40,821 nt of DNA from Zopfochytrium polystomum (GCA_025765615.1 JAIVFJ010000442.1:1-40821), one strand, 5' to 3'. Counted from the first letter of the stretch, positions 11,901 through 20,470 are shown. The notes: generated by a model from the letters alone, not told the origin. Numbers and translations: made by a program.

Positions 11901-14090
11901 AATAGTCAGAGCGGGATCCTCTCCCTCAGGGTGAGAGATAAGGTCAGCAGCGTACAAGCCGGTGACATCAAGAGTGGGCTTTTCTTCATCAGCCATGGTG
12001 GTGAGAATAGGAACGTCAAAGGCGTAAACAAGATCAGAGTCGCCTGGCGAAGATGAAACAGGTGAGGAACCAGAACTGGTGGAGTCAGAGAAGCCGGAGA
12101 ACTCAGGTGTAGTAACAGATGGTGGAGGAGGAAGGACAAAAGGGTCGCGTCGGGTTCCTCCAAGATGGAATACAAAAGCTTTCCAGATGGAAGTCGTACG
12201 GCGGCCTCGAAGTGGGAACCTGGCAGGGTCGACCTGGAAAAGTGCGTGCTGAAGAGCAAGGTCTTCAGGGCTATCGTACTCAAGGAAGGAACTTGCACCA
12301 GAAAGGCAGAAGGACCCGTCAAAGTATCGATAGAGTTGGTTGTTGTAGAGGAAGTACTTTGAGTTGGGTTCTCGGTCAGACGAGGAAGGAGCCAGTTTGA
12401 ATGTGTGGGAGAGTGTGAGGATGATGAGAAAAATCAGGAGGGGAACCCCCAGTTTATATACTCCTGGCCCCAACCAAGAAGGAAAATTTGCAGGGTATCC
12501 ACCAGATAAGATATCATCTGATGCGGCTGATGTCACAGGTGGGAAAAGAAGCAGAGATGTGATCAGGAAAATTTGTTTCATCATGTGCTTAGGCGAAATC
12601 CTCCGATATGGAATTCTCTGAGGTGTTATGGAGTGCATCAGTATGCACACAGAGAGAAGGGATGTGCATATCGCGGAGTACGACCTCCTAGGATGTAAGA
12701 GAAACAGGAGCGTACTAAAGGAAACTAAAGCTGCATGAGGAACGGTATCGAGTTGCAGGTAGGGAAGCGCGCACTGCGCGGAGACACAAGGGAACACCCT
12801 GAGACGTGTTAAGGGTCGGTGGAGGACGGAAGACACAAAGTCGGAGATGGAACTGTGAAGGAAGACACCAAGTGTCTGTTGTTTATTTGTCCAGAACCAA
12901 GGTGGGAGTTTCCGAAACACAACTGGGGTTGTGGCAGGAAGTTGCAAGATCAGAAGTGGTAGAGATAGGGATATTCTATTTACCCGCCATGGCGGGGGCC
13001 GGGAAAACTTTTGTGATCCGTGAGCGATAGGAGGTGTGTCAGACTGGTGAGTCAAAGAAGATAATGTCGCCATAGAAGGAAGACAGGAAGTAAGCTGAGT
13101 CAGAAGGCAAAGAAAGATGATAGAAAACCACAAGGTGGCATCAGGGAGCGGAGAGACATCCGGCAGGAAAAGATAAAATTGAGACAAACGCCAAAAAGGG
13201 AAATCCCAGAGGAGAAAATTGGCTAAAAATGGAAATTCACAGCAAGGTGAGACACTGAAACACGAGACACATGGTGTGGAAAAGGTTGAAAGCAGATTAT
13301 GCCAAAGTTGTGTTTGCGACAGCAGTCGTGAGACCAGATGAGGAGTTGCCAGAACCACGACCACCAGCACCACCACCGTCGCCGCCATCAGGGCGTCCCC
13401 AAGAGGACGAGGACGGGGGGGTACGTCGTCGTGACTTCTTTGACTTTTTTGACTTTGAGCGGCTATATTTTCGAGGGCGGCGCTCCTCTTCAGAGGAGCT
13501 GGAGCTGGACGAGCTTGTACTGGGACTACGTTCTCGGCGACGTTTTTTGGAGGGACCTGGGATGGGAATGGCCGTGAGGCCAGAATTGTGAGCGCGAACG
13601 CTTTATCACCATAAAAATGGCGAGAACCAACACCTTGATCGGAGGCCTTGAGTCGACGGTCAGCGAAATCTTTGGCGTCCTTGCGGAGATGCTTGGACTT
13701 CCGATCCTCGGGCTTGGCGGTGGCAAGGTACTCTATGGTAGCGGCAGCATGCCGGCGGGCGGCCTCGCGGTCGTTCCGAATAGTGATCTGGGACTGGTGG
13801 AGCCGCCGGCGGTGCTGGAAGATCCAGAGGGCATAATAGTAGTGCGCTGCAGTGCCTGGGGGCAGTCGTTCACCGGGTCCACCAATGATCTTCCGAATAA
13901 GAGTGGGGAACACCCAGGGTTGAAGCCTATCGAAGGTATCGACGACGCCGGCGGTGAGCTGGGCAATGTCATAGTTTTCTGGTGCCAGCAGATTGGGTAG
14001 ATTGGGAACATCGCCATGATCCGGAATAATAGCCTGAATATTAAAAACAGGAGGAGCAGGAGGAGGTGTTTTCCGAATGGGAGTGGCCAT
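2988..14090 (-). CDS. Gag-Pol polyprotein of a chromodomain Ty3/gypsy element with an internal AP-endonuclease-like domain
   Basis: One uninterrupted ORF of 3700 codons. From the N terminus: an unrecognised 700-residue leader with hydrophobic stretches; a Gag-like part starting near M699; a zinc-knuckle-like CX2CX7HX4C at 1068-1084; a retropepsin with DSG at 1450-1452; reverse transcriptase with YVDD at 2053-2056; RNase H (D2202 onward, conserved D-E-D pattern); a complete exonuclease III/APE-type nuclease at about 2480-2765 (E2528, GDFN with D2644 and N2646, SDH at 2749-2751); integrase with an HHCC zinc region and D2993, D3053, E3089 (DX35E); about 240 unrecognised residues; a GPY/F-like segment; and a chromodomain at about 3595-3645. 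Domain order protease-RT-RNase H-integrase-chromodomain is Ty3/gypsy chromovirus. The nuclease and the extra length are abnormal for the family. The first codon is uncertain, because the N-terminal third could be leader or contain an intron. Confidence is high for pol and low for the first 700 residues. Confidence 0.93.
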   Translation of the reverse strand: MATPIRKTPPPAPPVFNIQAIIPDHGDVPNLPNLLAPENYDIAQLTAGVVDTFDRLQPWVFPTLIRKIIGGPGERLPPGTAAHYYYALWIFQHRRRLHQSQITIRNDREAARRHAAATIEYLATAKPEDRKSKHLRKDAKDFADRRLKASDQGVGSRHFYGDKAFALTILASRPFPSQVPPKNVAENVVPVQARPAPAPLKRSAALENIAAQSQKSQRSHDDVPPRPRPLGDALMAATVVVLVVVVLATPHLVSRLLSQTQLWHNLLSTFSTPCVSCFSVSPCCEFPFLANFLLWDFPFWRLSQFYLFLPDVSPLPDATLWFSIIFLCLLTQLTSCLPSMATLSSLTHQSDTPPIAHGSQKFSRPPPWRVNRISLSLPLLILQLPATTPVVFRKLPPWFWTNKQQTLGVFLHSSISDFVSSVLHRPLTRLRVFPCVSAQCALPYLQLDTVPHAALVSFSTLLFLLHPRRSYSAICTSLLSVCILMHSITPQRIPYRRISPKHMMKQIFLITSLLLFPPVTSAASDDILSGGYPANFPSWLGPGVYKLGVPLLIFLIILTLSHTFKLAPSSSDREPNSKYFLYNNQLYRYFDGSFCLSGASSFLEYDSPEDLALQHALFQVDPARFPLRGRRTTSIWKAFVFHLGGTRRDPFVLPPPPSVTTPEFSGFSDSTSSGSSPVSSSPGDSDLVYAFDVPILTTMADEEKPTLDVTGLYAADLISHPEGEDPALTIAKENEILRRLGYNKRLTEDVNRLNAELASILIDSKGKGPTTGSASADSATKAMASYFADGQFKDTLENIGNNFFAQYPLHNQLPVLSDDSTASVKKYLRDFIATFNTYRPKFASDNALLVAMIKPTCFPTERGSLFFHQLSSTLSTLTLAQFKHQLLLTLLPPQLGHTDVYSLHPFQWGNLDPATAALAIRRANDELLTPLDDESVKREFIASCPRPDIQQAATRQVYRIGTNKLFYQDPRVTLDSIAEVMMKKWPSVILQSNVATPPPRRTDGRDDGRRPRNKESFLAAITTAYDQLFEEDQPEAEVYNNEQQPPSGRRYSQSFNRGPYVPKPPQLCSHCKIPLSLSHPDRYCILMQMAEHYLKYGFPPSMFPTALTPASAVASNKPMTPSPLLELSLPLSQPIYDLPTSFFTMVNSQLESHAFPPLTSVLSPSFLEEIKLILLSPTYTAFPPNLFHSGHPAVVLDDFNEILITKLVAVMPQPFTLILKTPKRLPVNFPLCRNIGYFFKFSTDLNHSGMILHFNYSILTKNGLPPLLYPQKDGTWVTHSPTVLPPTLPKSVRRAIRYGGGTYHLRAHNFSTAIRYPSPIIFHPELNPFLMKMFRLIQTSRPCIRNPLRSTERPPPQRSGETVPTSYTPCKKTSILYEPPQIDSRTTSNSSSNHESEPEFTTTKNKMSTAQPDLELAEPPDEDYQQFRDSTVAEACAWLEGKVIPNCLIDSGSNHNVITVDLLKKIKHMTINYKPKTPKMSSGIGGHVPIIGYTKLRLNLGHSSRGSRTLWFSVVQKCPRPIIIGTPAMRSFNIDIKYSTSQVEWTINTDLGRQLMTTPLKTHWTQRIPIKEEISYSFLIATKNITLLPGSDKNAVHLMLDRPLKYRDTLVHASPENSLTDKGILFPSSLFNANDLHVYEHAREFKLPIFMTGSAPIRIKRGTRFASILDLPPPPENKHGEVPFDPRPKQIIDVPDSLHNDPHSLIEMTLLASKHDPSDTTSFLDILNKLDDPNFDDNASEATVGNCADLSEFIFNSEINKTDFSQWEDLLQSTRAARNPDSDETSTTFSGETFAEPEAVSLREVPTALHSELDPQMPMRNSVAEERLDYLPAEATMTNDEIWNKIKTGHIVKTFGEEGEEAVQKLKALVFEFIDIFRPGKITGTKFAPPHRIELQPGAKIPASNPYPEGMGRTAVLREHISKMKNDNVIRESRSPFAAPVVLAKKPDGSWRFCADFRKLNEITVRDRYPLPRIEEIFDAIGHKLVFSAMDLLSGFWQIPVHPDDREKTAFITSQGLHEFNVMPFGLCNSPPTFQRAMDTVLAGIKWLYCMVYVDDIVIYSDSLDQHFEHLRNVFERLKGYNLKLKPSKCNFLYADLPFLGHRVSKDGVRKDYTKTVSLDSYPTPQTLTQLQRFLGFANYFKRFIPHFSDKAEPLYRLLKKTDAFTWTADQENAFQILKAELAKDTLLYLPQESDKLVIVCDASKVALGAALYAVDPEHPTSRHLRKPIAFASRVLTDVEKRYSNTDREGLAVIWAIDTFERYTFNQKFTVETDHIALLHLFKNGGLTGRFARWAYQISDLDVELVHVPGKSNIVADTLSRVPFDMNADPEEFADVEESEPVSDTKSPLETNISVEKEVKNTSALSEPLHGAVTPSGIESPICFAEVSKPSPCTATLEKEVDDAATFYTSLDNLQESFKEPANFKEALHTHYHQLNSFISTNKALTLKESSGLFSSVLRSYYRHHPDVCPVQASPPPPNFALGISTWNLNSIRSWARRIRPSDDNTPALAIFEKYLDSQPCSIICLQETRIGSKAGSLYTGLCNLANWNCVIHDPRTGKNGVAIFWKKELHGIEHKCSPYSHHPDEEGRIITVAFGEMAVITVYVPSAFHDPDREKTKKAFLVNLRSHCHYLKSQGYLLIIAGDFNIAHTEMDIHPAIEKYLTQKDASFSTYFAWERDWITAFLNDGFIDAYRTDHPLTNGYTWLAPQGKILGKTVDYPALRVDYIFLDKRIYSPRTQTQLSSTIDLPSDHLRVDCFLPLDFTPILKRMSSLYELDNFNEPLPRCHLCMTERVQESPHFNHTPRPYGTVRPTKPNYESLVNKLLATGFETFMFEKLGVFAKTDKVRELQLADKFFGPILRFRETGAIDNNPPEALTKWAEKMIVRKGLLYRILDLPSFMLKRTPLRLALCVPDSLRRESLRLFHDDLFAGHFAKRKSMDILLDRFWWPTITTDLENHIQSCETCQKTKDHPHRPGYLHPIPIGSFPFERIAIDFAGPFKETPDGYKYILVVIDYFTRWAEAIPLTDLEDMTVAAALVEHVFCRHGIPVEIHSDNGQPLKSALVSAIGHVLGMGQSFTSPYWPRANGTAERFIKTLKTMIRAYINQHTHEDWPQILPYVLFAYRTHPHPLLGDTPFFLLHGRDCRLPPDLFLGVTPEDYEDMPQITKVSDVAGIPDGNDNEPETLLSHAVVGGKAIPLTLNPKLEPAPFLRIAYIKTFDLRMTLLQHIPRKLRPYPTEPSASRILTDLVEIHNLDIVYIVFTRTRQTRSIKKVDLPFFLRTNHGVLVRSVVFYNPQKKEIRYIYSLRGTLFQETDGPCPSFPRGYCTSDEIANLRFWHSMLAPTSVKMIDVNSSEPPQGLLLWEGTSSPLLLHLPSPQGEEDLTVTYLTENKDLNHFLQPSEQESCIYVNNIIRHYVVRTLDKLTHAHLVAQQNATAQQKQLKKKSKETDSNPHKLFPGDRAWMAVILRPTRSDMPENESFLYRWAGPVRIIRIDGKDSNSKCTVIETFPGKEIAARTVHISRLRPFTPRVPIDSAEDALKSNAEELATAIKEWEKAVILKRRPATSQRTALGMSIELMRRFDPHFTEADIYNPLYEVDKILAFRHNNDNTYSYRLKWKNYSNRFNSWNEEVDMDPEFVKEYWDNVRRTNPTAYKERQEALRKLKQSKATGTPSTPATTPPDPPPMARSSRLRQLPPVKYK
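5795..6655 (-). other. EEP (AP endonuclease/exonuclease III) domain within the polyprotein
   Basis: About residues 2480-2765 of the polyprotein. Visible family motifs in order: WNLNSIR, LQETR (metal-binding E2528), VYVPSA (active-site Tyr), GDFNIAH (D2644, N2646), NGYTW, RVDYIF, and SDHLR (catalytic D2750-H2751). These are the landmarks of APE1/exonuclease III enzymes, and none looks mutated. The domain lies between RNase H and integrase in the same reading frame. Known family activity is cleavage of DNA at abasic sites or target nicking by non-LTR retrotransposons. The role here is unknown. Confidence 0.88.
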
Positions 14091-14825
14091 GTTAGTGTCT
14101 GTTTGGCATACAGCGCAGGTAAAGTAAGCAAGAGGAGCGGAAAAAACCCGTGCAGAGATTCAAAATAGTCCAGATCAGCGGTAGCAGTAAAGACGGGAGC
14201 GGCAGTCCGGGGAGTCAAATGGCGGGACCAGCAAGGATCGGTCACAGCATCAGCCAAGTCATCCAGAAATAGAGGTTCAATCCGATGGTATGAAAAGAGG
14301 ATGGTGTCAGATCGGTGCAAAGGGTTAAAATGATTGAGAAAACAAGAATGGAAAACCCGTGGGGTCATGTCAAGTATAGGTAGGGCGGAGCCAGGCCAAG
14401 GTCAAGTCCAGAATCAGATCACCGCCGCGGAAGAGGGCCGTGATAGAGAAGGGTAAATATGATTAGAAGTCAAGATGAGAGACGGCACAGCGGATGAAAA
14501 AAAATGAAAAACCGTGCAGGCTGGCTTGTGATTGAGGGAGTCGATGTCGAATCGAGGGGGGTTGATGGGGAAAGAAAGCCCAAAACCTCCTGGCTTTTAT
14601 ACTATTCCTGGCTCAACGAGAGCGGGTGTTTGCGGGATGGAATCCTCCGAGCGTGTGATCGATTGTGGTCAGCCGTTGTTTGTTGCCTTGTGAAAGCAGG
14701 GGGCAGGCAGACAGAAACATGGCGTGGTTGCATGCAATGGCATAATCTACCGCAAGTCAATCAGGACGGCTGTGCAAGGCGGCGGGACAGAGAGACAGAC
14801 GCGAAATTTCTGAAGGGACAGCGGC

Positions 14826-14845
14826 GTCTGTGGCACCAAATTTTT
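14826..14845 (-). other. Candidate primer-binding site of the large element
   Basis: The minus strand reads TGGTGCCACAGACGCCGCTG, starting with the TGG complement of a tRNA CCA end and preceded by an A/T run, as in many gypsy elements. I could not match it to a specific tRNA, and the adjoining LTR end does not show a clear CA. Weak. Confidence 0.3.
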
Positions 14846-15422
14846 TCGTGGTAGGACAAGGTTTGATTGGTGGAGCGGCGTGAGACGTGGTGCGGTCATC
14901 AGTGAGGGCTGTAGCAAAGCGAAATAGTTGGTGCGTCAGGGAGTGGAATGTACATCTGTAAAATAAAGTTACTGAACAGTCCTGTCGAGTTAAGTCATTC
15001 AATCAGGATTTAAACAATTTTAAAATGTGCCAGCCGTTGGGAGGACAGGAATCGAACTGTCGACGTCGGGTGGGGTTTTATCGAGCAGAAACCAACTAGG
15101 CAAGTTGGGCATGGAAGAGGAATTGGGACGTTTCGCTTCGATCAGATCAGCGGTTTCATCTCCATGGAACGACTAAGATAAACAAAATGGTTATGGCAGA
15201 AGCAAACAATCATTCTATGCAGATGGGAAGACAAAATGTTGGCAAAGAGTCTTCCATGGAGAGGGAATCGATCTGGGGACCTGTCGACAACAAGCCAACT
15301 GCAGTATTCAAGCATGAGCTTGGCTGGAAGCATGCTTACTTAAAGCTGCTTTTGACTTGGCGCTTGCAAAACCCTGGTGCTATTGCTGCAACTGAAGACA
15401 TCGAAGTATCTCCAGCAGTCCA

Positions 15423-15495
15423 CAAGCATAGCAGGACTCGAGCCTGCAATCTTTCGATCCGAAGTCGAACGTGGTAACCATTTCGCCATATGCCC
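15423..15495 (-). tRNA. tRNA-Arg(TCG)-like locus with a defective D arm
   Basis: A 73-nt tRNA-shaped sequence. It has acceptor GGGCATA/TATGCTT (two G-T pairs), anticodon stem TTCGA/TCGAA with loop CTTCGGA (anticodon TCG), and T stem GCAGG/CCTGC with loop CTCGAGT. The D stem does not pair properly. It could be a tRNA pseudogene or the head of a tRNA-derived SINE. Confidence 0.5.
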
Positions 15496-16332
15496 ACACC
15501 AAGCCTTTGAAAGACTGTCATCATTCACCTCCTGCTTGTTTCCTGTTTTTTTTTTTTTTTTGGTTGGTGTGTTCTGCCTTTTCATTTCACTCCCCTCCCC
15601 CTTACCGTTCTGCAGGTGGCTAGTGTTCAAGAGGACCAATAACAAGGGGATTAACAGCATGAAGGTGCAACAATCAGGATCCTGCCAATCAAACTGGACT
15701 CGAGCAAGAGACTTTGCCCACCATGCTGTCTGTTGTAACTTGTGCTTGCTGTCAGCCTGGCATTTAGATAGCTAAAGGAAGGATAATGGTCAGTTGGAAT
15801 TGGCAGGCCAAGTATCCCACCCCAGCAACCCAAGTGATTGCATTGCAAGTTTGCACTTTTTTTTTGCACGAGGGGAAACTTTTTTCAATCAATGTAGCAA
15901 AATTTGCATATGCTGCACAGCGCAACTTTGCATGGGGTAAAGTGCCTGTCTTGGTCAGGCTTCCACAGTCCAACCCCCCACATCATGCTGGATTTGCAAA
16001 ACCTGACTTAAGTTTTTTGTTTATCTCTTTTTTTTTCTGCTCAGTCTGTCAGCCAGGAACCAGACATTAGAATAGGACATTAGAATAAAGAAATTTGCAA
16101 TCTTTCGGCTGAACAAGCCTAAAGCAAACACTCAACAGAAAGTTGAAGCTTTATTCCAGCTTGTTCAAACAAATGCAAATTGCTGGTTTTGGCAAAGAAC
16201 CCATTGGCTTGTTGGTTTGGCCACTTGGACCATCAAATGACACCAGTCAGCCAATGAAATTTGACAAGGCCCAACACACACAAACACTGTTCACCTGTGT
16301 AATTCTTCCATCATTTCATTTTTCTCTCAGAA

Positions 16333-16530
16333 ACACACATCTCCACTTCATTCACTCCTTCCACTACCTCACTCAGAGTGGACTGTTTGCACTTCAAACA
16401 GTTTTCTTCCTTTCTTCCCGCTTTTTTTTTCTTCTTTCTTTCCTAATTCCCCCCCTCCCTATAAATAGCTGCCCTGGGGGGAGCACCCTCATTAATCTCA
16501 CCTAGCTTTACAAACCCACCCTTCAATAAA
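16333..16530 (+). repeat. Solo-LTR-like repeat fragment with TATA box and AATAAA
   Basis: The first 58 bases (16333-16390) match the repeat at 20672-20727 and, inverted, 16848-16908. Downstream on the plus strand are a TATA box (TATAAATAG, 16460-16468) and AATAAA (16525-16530). That order resembles the U3-R part of a small LTR oriented opposite to the host element. The outer ends could not be defined. Confidence 0.4.
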
Positions 16531-16847
16531 TGCCATCTCTAAGAAATTCAATTGTGTTCTTCTGAAATCCCCTTCCGTTCTACCCAATGAGCCTCCTCCG
16601 AACCTCCTACAACACAAGTTGAGCTGCCTGTCATTGGGTTGGACTCTTTGCACTTGTGCGGAGCTGGTACGCCAGTCCTGCTTGTGGTTAGACCTATGTC
16701 GCCCAGGAGAGTAACCATCTACCTCTGGCTCTGTTTGCATGGATGACGATAATGATGAATAAATACCAGCCACACTTTGACCATCGATGAAAGATAATAA
16801 ATAGATTTACGTAATGCCACCTGTTCGTAAGACGGAAGGATGTAGAT

Positions 16848-16958
16848 GTAAACAGTCTACTCTGAGTGAGTGAGTGGAAGGAGTGGATGAAGTGGAGATG
16901 TGTGTTTGTGGGTGGTCCTTCTCCCCAACTTGAAGAGAAAGAGAAAAAAACTCTGTTA
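16848..16958 (-). repeat. Dispersed repeat, inverted copy
   Basis: The reverse complement of this stretch matches about 20619-20730 over roughly 110 bases with scattered differences and indels; the shared core includes CAAGTTGGGGAGAAGGAC. It therefore forms a long inverted repeat with a copy outside the large retroelement. Confidence 0.6.
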
Positions 16959-17568
16959 TGAATTATTGATACATGATGATGATATACACACTGTAATAGT
17001 TGCTAGGCAAGCGTGACTGGCACAGGGTAAAAACCTCTCCTATATTATCTGCTTGAGCAGAGGAGGAGGAAAACTGTTGACACTGGGTTTCTGTTCACTT
17101 ATTACTTGGAGTATTTGTCATCAGCGCAAGCCAGCGCCCAGGTCTGCATTGGTGGTGGCTCGCTCTCCCATGGGCATTGTGACAACGATAACTGACAGTC
17201 ACAATAGGTTTGGATCCGTCTTGTGCCTCTTGCTGCTAACCAGTCAGTTCCGCCTAACAGTAGACGTAGAACCTGACCTGAGGGATGGATGGATCAGTGG
17301 ATCAGTGGAGCATAGAGGAGATGCCACATTCCTCCTACTTATGTGAGCGCCGCCGCACTGTTAGGTATTAGTCACAATGTGGGAGTCCTAATATTGAGTT
17401 CAGCTGTGGTTGCTCCATCACTAGACACTACTAAAAGAGTGCTGAGCAAGAATGAGGGAAACAGGGGAAATTCTGCTGAGCAGAAGCTGTATCAAGGAGG
17501 CCAAGGAGAAACATGGAAAGATCACAGCACTCACGTTGATGATGCTTTTTTTGTTGGTAAGATTCATA

Positions 17569-17677
17569 GCTGTCTTAGCTCATCTGGGAGAGCGTAAGAC
17601 TGAAGAAGCCACCTGCTGTTCTGTGCGGTGGCCCCCCTGCTATCTTAAGGCACCTGGTTCAATCCCGGGAGACGGCA
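17569..17677 (+). tRNA. tRNA-Phe(GAA) with intron, inside the 5' LTR
   Basis: Second copy of the gene at 143-251, with the same sequence, the same 36-nt intron (17606-17641) and the same position within the LTR. It lies opposite to the element's transcription. Confidence 0.9.
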
Positions 17678-18088
17678 CATTATAAATCGCTGTGCAAGTT
17701 TTGTCAACTGCATCAGGACTTGCATATTGGGCCACCATGTCCCTTTATTGCTCATTTCCAGACTCTGACCAAAACTGATGCTGTCAAGACTCGCAATGAC
17801 CCTTGTTGTTTCTCTTGTCAAGCAGGCAAGGTGCATGGTCCCTGTTGCATTGCAGAGTTGGCACTTTTTCTCTCGTTTCAATGATTTTCTGCGCAAGTTT
17901 GCCCAGTTTGCAGGGGAGACATCCTCAAATGCTCAGCAGCATATGCCACCATATTATGAAATAGGCACTTGAAAAAGTTAAAACTCAAAACTGCTTTTCT
18001 TTTAGTCAGCGTTGGCAAAAAAGGGATCTGAAATCTGGCCTGCTGCAGGTGGTGGATTTAAATTTACTTGTGGCTTGTAACCAGTACA

Positions 18089-18187
18089 GCCTGGTTAGCT
18101 CAATCGGTAGAGCGTGTGACTCTTAGCTAACCTGAGATAGGGGTCTCTGCAATCACAAGGCTGTGGGTTCGACCCCCACATCGGGCG
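18089..18187 (+). tRNA. tRNA-Lys(CTT) with intron, inside the 5' LTR
   Basis: Second copy of the gene at 663-761, with a 26-nt intron at 18126-18151. Fold, anticodon and discriminator are the same as in the left LTR copy. Confidence 0.9.
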
Positions 18188-20398
18188 CTCCCTTGTGCAT
18201 CTTTGGACCCATCAGCACTCTCTGCTATGCTTCCTTTCTGGCCAGAATATTGAAAACATTGTGCTTTTCACCCAAGTTCAACCACACCACAGAAAAGCTG
18301 TGTTCTGATTGAAGAGGGTGCTGAGGCGGTGTGGTTGCTCACTGGCCCCTCCCTCCAATTAAGAATGTGCCTTGTCACACTTAAGGTTTCAAATTAATAC
18401 ATATCGTGATATTTTCTAATTAATTGTTTAACAAACTCTGCATCTACAAAGCGGCTGGTTCTCTTTTTGAAAATCTTTTTTAAATTTTTTTTGGACAAGG
18501 AGCTTTAACTTTAATTACTATATTCAAAAGTGATTTATCAATGATATGTATGGGTTTGAAACCTTAGTCACACTTACAAAAATTCTGTGTGGTTCTATTT
18601 ACGACAAAATTTTGCACACTTTGGCTGGCATATGGGTGGTTGTCAGTCAGTTTCGTGCAAAAATGCACAATACTGCAATTGGTAGGAATGTTGAATATTG
18701 CTGTTTCCATTGAAAAGTCATTGTTGCAATGAAAGAAAAACATTGCTACAAACCAGAGTCAGACCGCCCAACAGGGTGGTAAAATGGGGGCTGCATTTAT
18801 CTGTTTCAAGATACCTTGAAAAGTTGGTGAAAAGTTTGGAGGCTGCATGCAACTGACCAGAAAGAGGAAAAAAGGAAAAAAAAAAAAGGAAGACACTTTT
18901 TTTGTTTCTGTACAAATTTATGGTAAAACGGGAAAGGCGATGAATCGTTCCCAATGAAAACCAAAAAGCATTTGGGGAAAGGGTCTGGACCAACTATGCA
19001 AATTTCCCCCTACCCCCCCCTCCCAACTGTTGGATCACTTCCTTGCGAGAGGACATTACCTAGTGCAACAGCAATTCCATGTTGATTTGGTGCTACTCTA
19101 TGGGGAAAACCTTGCCACAGGTTGAATTCAAAATGTCCAAAAATTAGTGGAAAGAATAAGACAAGCCCAGGAACAACTGCCACTTGGCTGCTTGCTTTGG
19201 GAAAGCAGACACCTTTATGAGATCTCCTCTTCATCTTCAGGGGCTTATCTATAGTCTAGTGGCAAAAGGGATAAGACAAGTCTTTAAGATGGGAAGCTCC
19301 TGGTTATTAGCAGAGCCAGTACCCTGGATTCAGCTCAAACTCAACAAAGATGGATGATGTGGTTCAATTCTGTCTTTATTCAAGGACAGCTAGACCAAGT
19401 GGAGTTGCTCAATGAAGAGTACCCCACAGGCCCCAGGTTCAAGCCCTGACTATCCAACATGGTGACCAACAGGCAGCAGTTCAACAAGGGGATGCCCTAA
19501 GGCAGTATGGCATCTGCCAGTATCACAGAGACAGAGCTCAATGTGAGAACCAACCAGGTAGGGGAAGGAAGAGGAAGGAAAGGGAAGGAAACCTCACCCC
19601 AGCTTGGCATACAACACACTGGCCTGGGGAAATCATACCTCTACTAGCTTGGTCTGGTAGCACTGGCCTAAGAGGACTCCATCCCCAGCTTGGTCTGGTA
19701 GCTCTGGCCTAGGGAGAAACACCAAAGAGGAAAGAAAAGGATTGGTTGTTACCTAGGTAGGATTTATTGAGAGAGAGTAGATATATATAGAACAAAGGAG
19801 GGGAGAGAGGGAGTATTTATAGGAAAGGGGAGGAGAGAAAAAAGGAAAGAAGGAAGAAAGAAAGAAAAGAGAAAAAGGGAAAGACATAACAAAAGGAGAA
19901 AATGAAAGAAAGAACAAGTTGGAAGGGTGAATCACTCTTTCAGCCACACCCCCCCTCCACCCAGTGTCTCTCCTGCCTCCAAATTTGGGGTGAACATAAT
20001 TTGAGGCTTTGAGGCCACATCAGTGCAGGGACAGTGGATTGAAAGGTGGGAAAATGAGAGAAAAAGGAAAATGAGTAAAAATAAGAATGAATAGGATGAA
20101 TGAGGGGTGTGCCCCTTGTGCTTAGGCCCATTCAGCACAAGGAACACAGGATGCTCTTTTATAGTGATAAACACTAGAGCCCGTGAGGGATGTGATGAAT
20201 GGTAATAAAAAATAAATATGGGGGGCCAATATAATGACATAGTCACAACTGGGGAAGAGCTTTTAGGGAGACCCCAGTTAAGACCATGATCAGTGAGATT
20301 AGGAATCTCACACCTTTTGACCAACGGTGACAAGATTCCACACCCATTGAACAAGAGATTTAAACATCTGCCTTTGTAGTCTGGATCACTGCAGAAAT

Positions 20399-20470
20399 CT
20401 CCCAGGCGGGGAATCGAACCCCGATCGCCACCGTGAGAGGGTGGAATCTTAACCATTAGACGACCTAGGA
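20399..20470 (-). tRNA. tRNA-Glu(CTC)
   Basis: A 72-nt canonical tRNA without intron. It has acceptor TCCTAGG/CCTGGGA, anticodon stem CCACC/GGTGG with loop CTCTCAC (anticodon CTC), T arm containing GGTTCGATTCC, and discriminator G. Its 3' end lies 86 bp from the outer edge of the large element's 5' LTR, so the element inserted just downstream of it. Confidence 0.95.

Larger units (their letters stand above)
14091..17426 (-). other. Internal 5' leader and/or distal LTR of the large element
   Basis: No convincing coding gene lies here. Its status depends on where the LTR ends, which cannot be fixed because the left LTR is cut by the window. A primer-binding-site candidate, TGGTGCCACAGACGCCGCTG, reads on the minus strand at 14845-14826, preceded by AAAATT. 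If it is real, the LTR would be about 5.47 kb and the untranslated leader about 0.75 kb. The stretch also holds a tRNA-like locus (15423-15495), a degenerate B-box-like locus near 15040-15115, and dispersed repeat copies at about 16333-16530 and 16848-16958. Confidence 0.5.
17427..20312 (-). repeat. 5' LTR of the large Ty3/gypsy element (minimum extent)
   Basis: Direct repeat of 1-2886. On the minus strand it begins TGTGAGATTCC at 20312, where homology to the left copy stops abruptly and unrelated flank (tRNA-Glu neighbourhood) begins. A TATA-like run on the minus strand at about 19779-19790 and AATAAA at 19763-19768 suggest the promoter and polyadenylation signal. The lower limit 17427 is only where the window cuts the other copy; the real LTR may extend further towards 14.8 kb. 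Confidence 0.85.

Noticed and set aside
13733..14368. 211-codon minus frame overlapping the N terminus of the large polyprotein
   Set aside because: No recognisable domain and overlaps the polyprotein in another frame; could be a leader ORF, but nothing supports it.
15038..15115. tRNA-like sequence with a B-box on the minus strand
   Set aside because: The T stem and acceptor do not pair and no anticodon arm is clear; at most a decayed tRNA fragment.
1..20312. Interpretation of the long direct repeats as a plain segmental duplication
   Set aside because: The repeat edge has TG, abuts a polypurine tract and lies 100 bp from the pol stop codon, all of which fit an LTR better.
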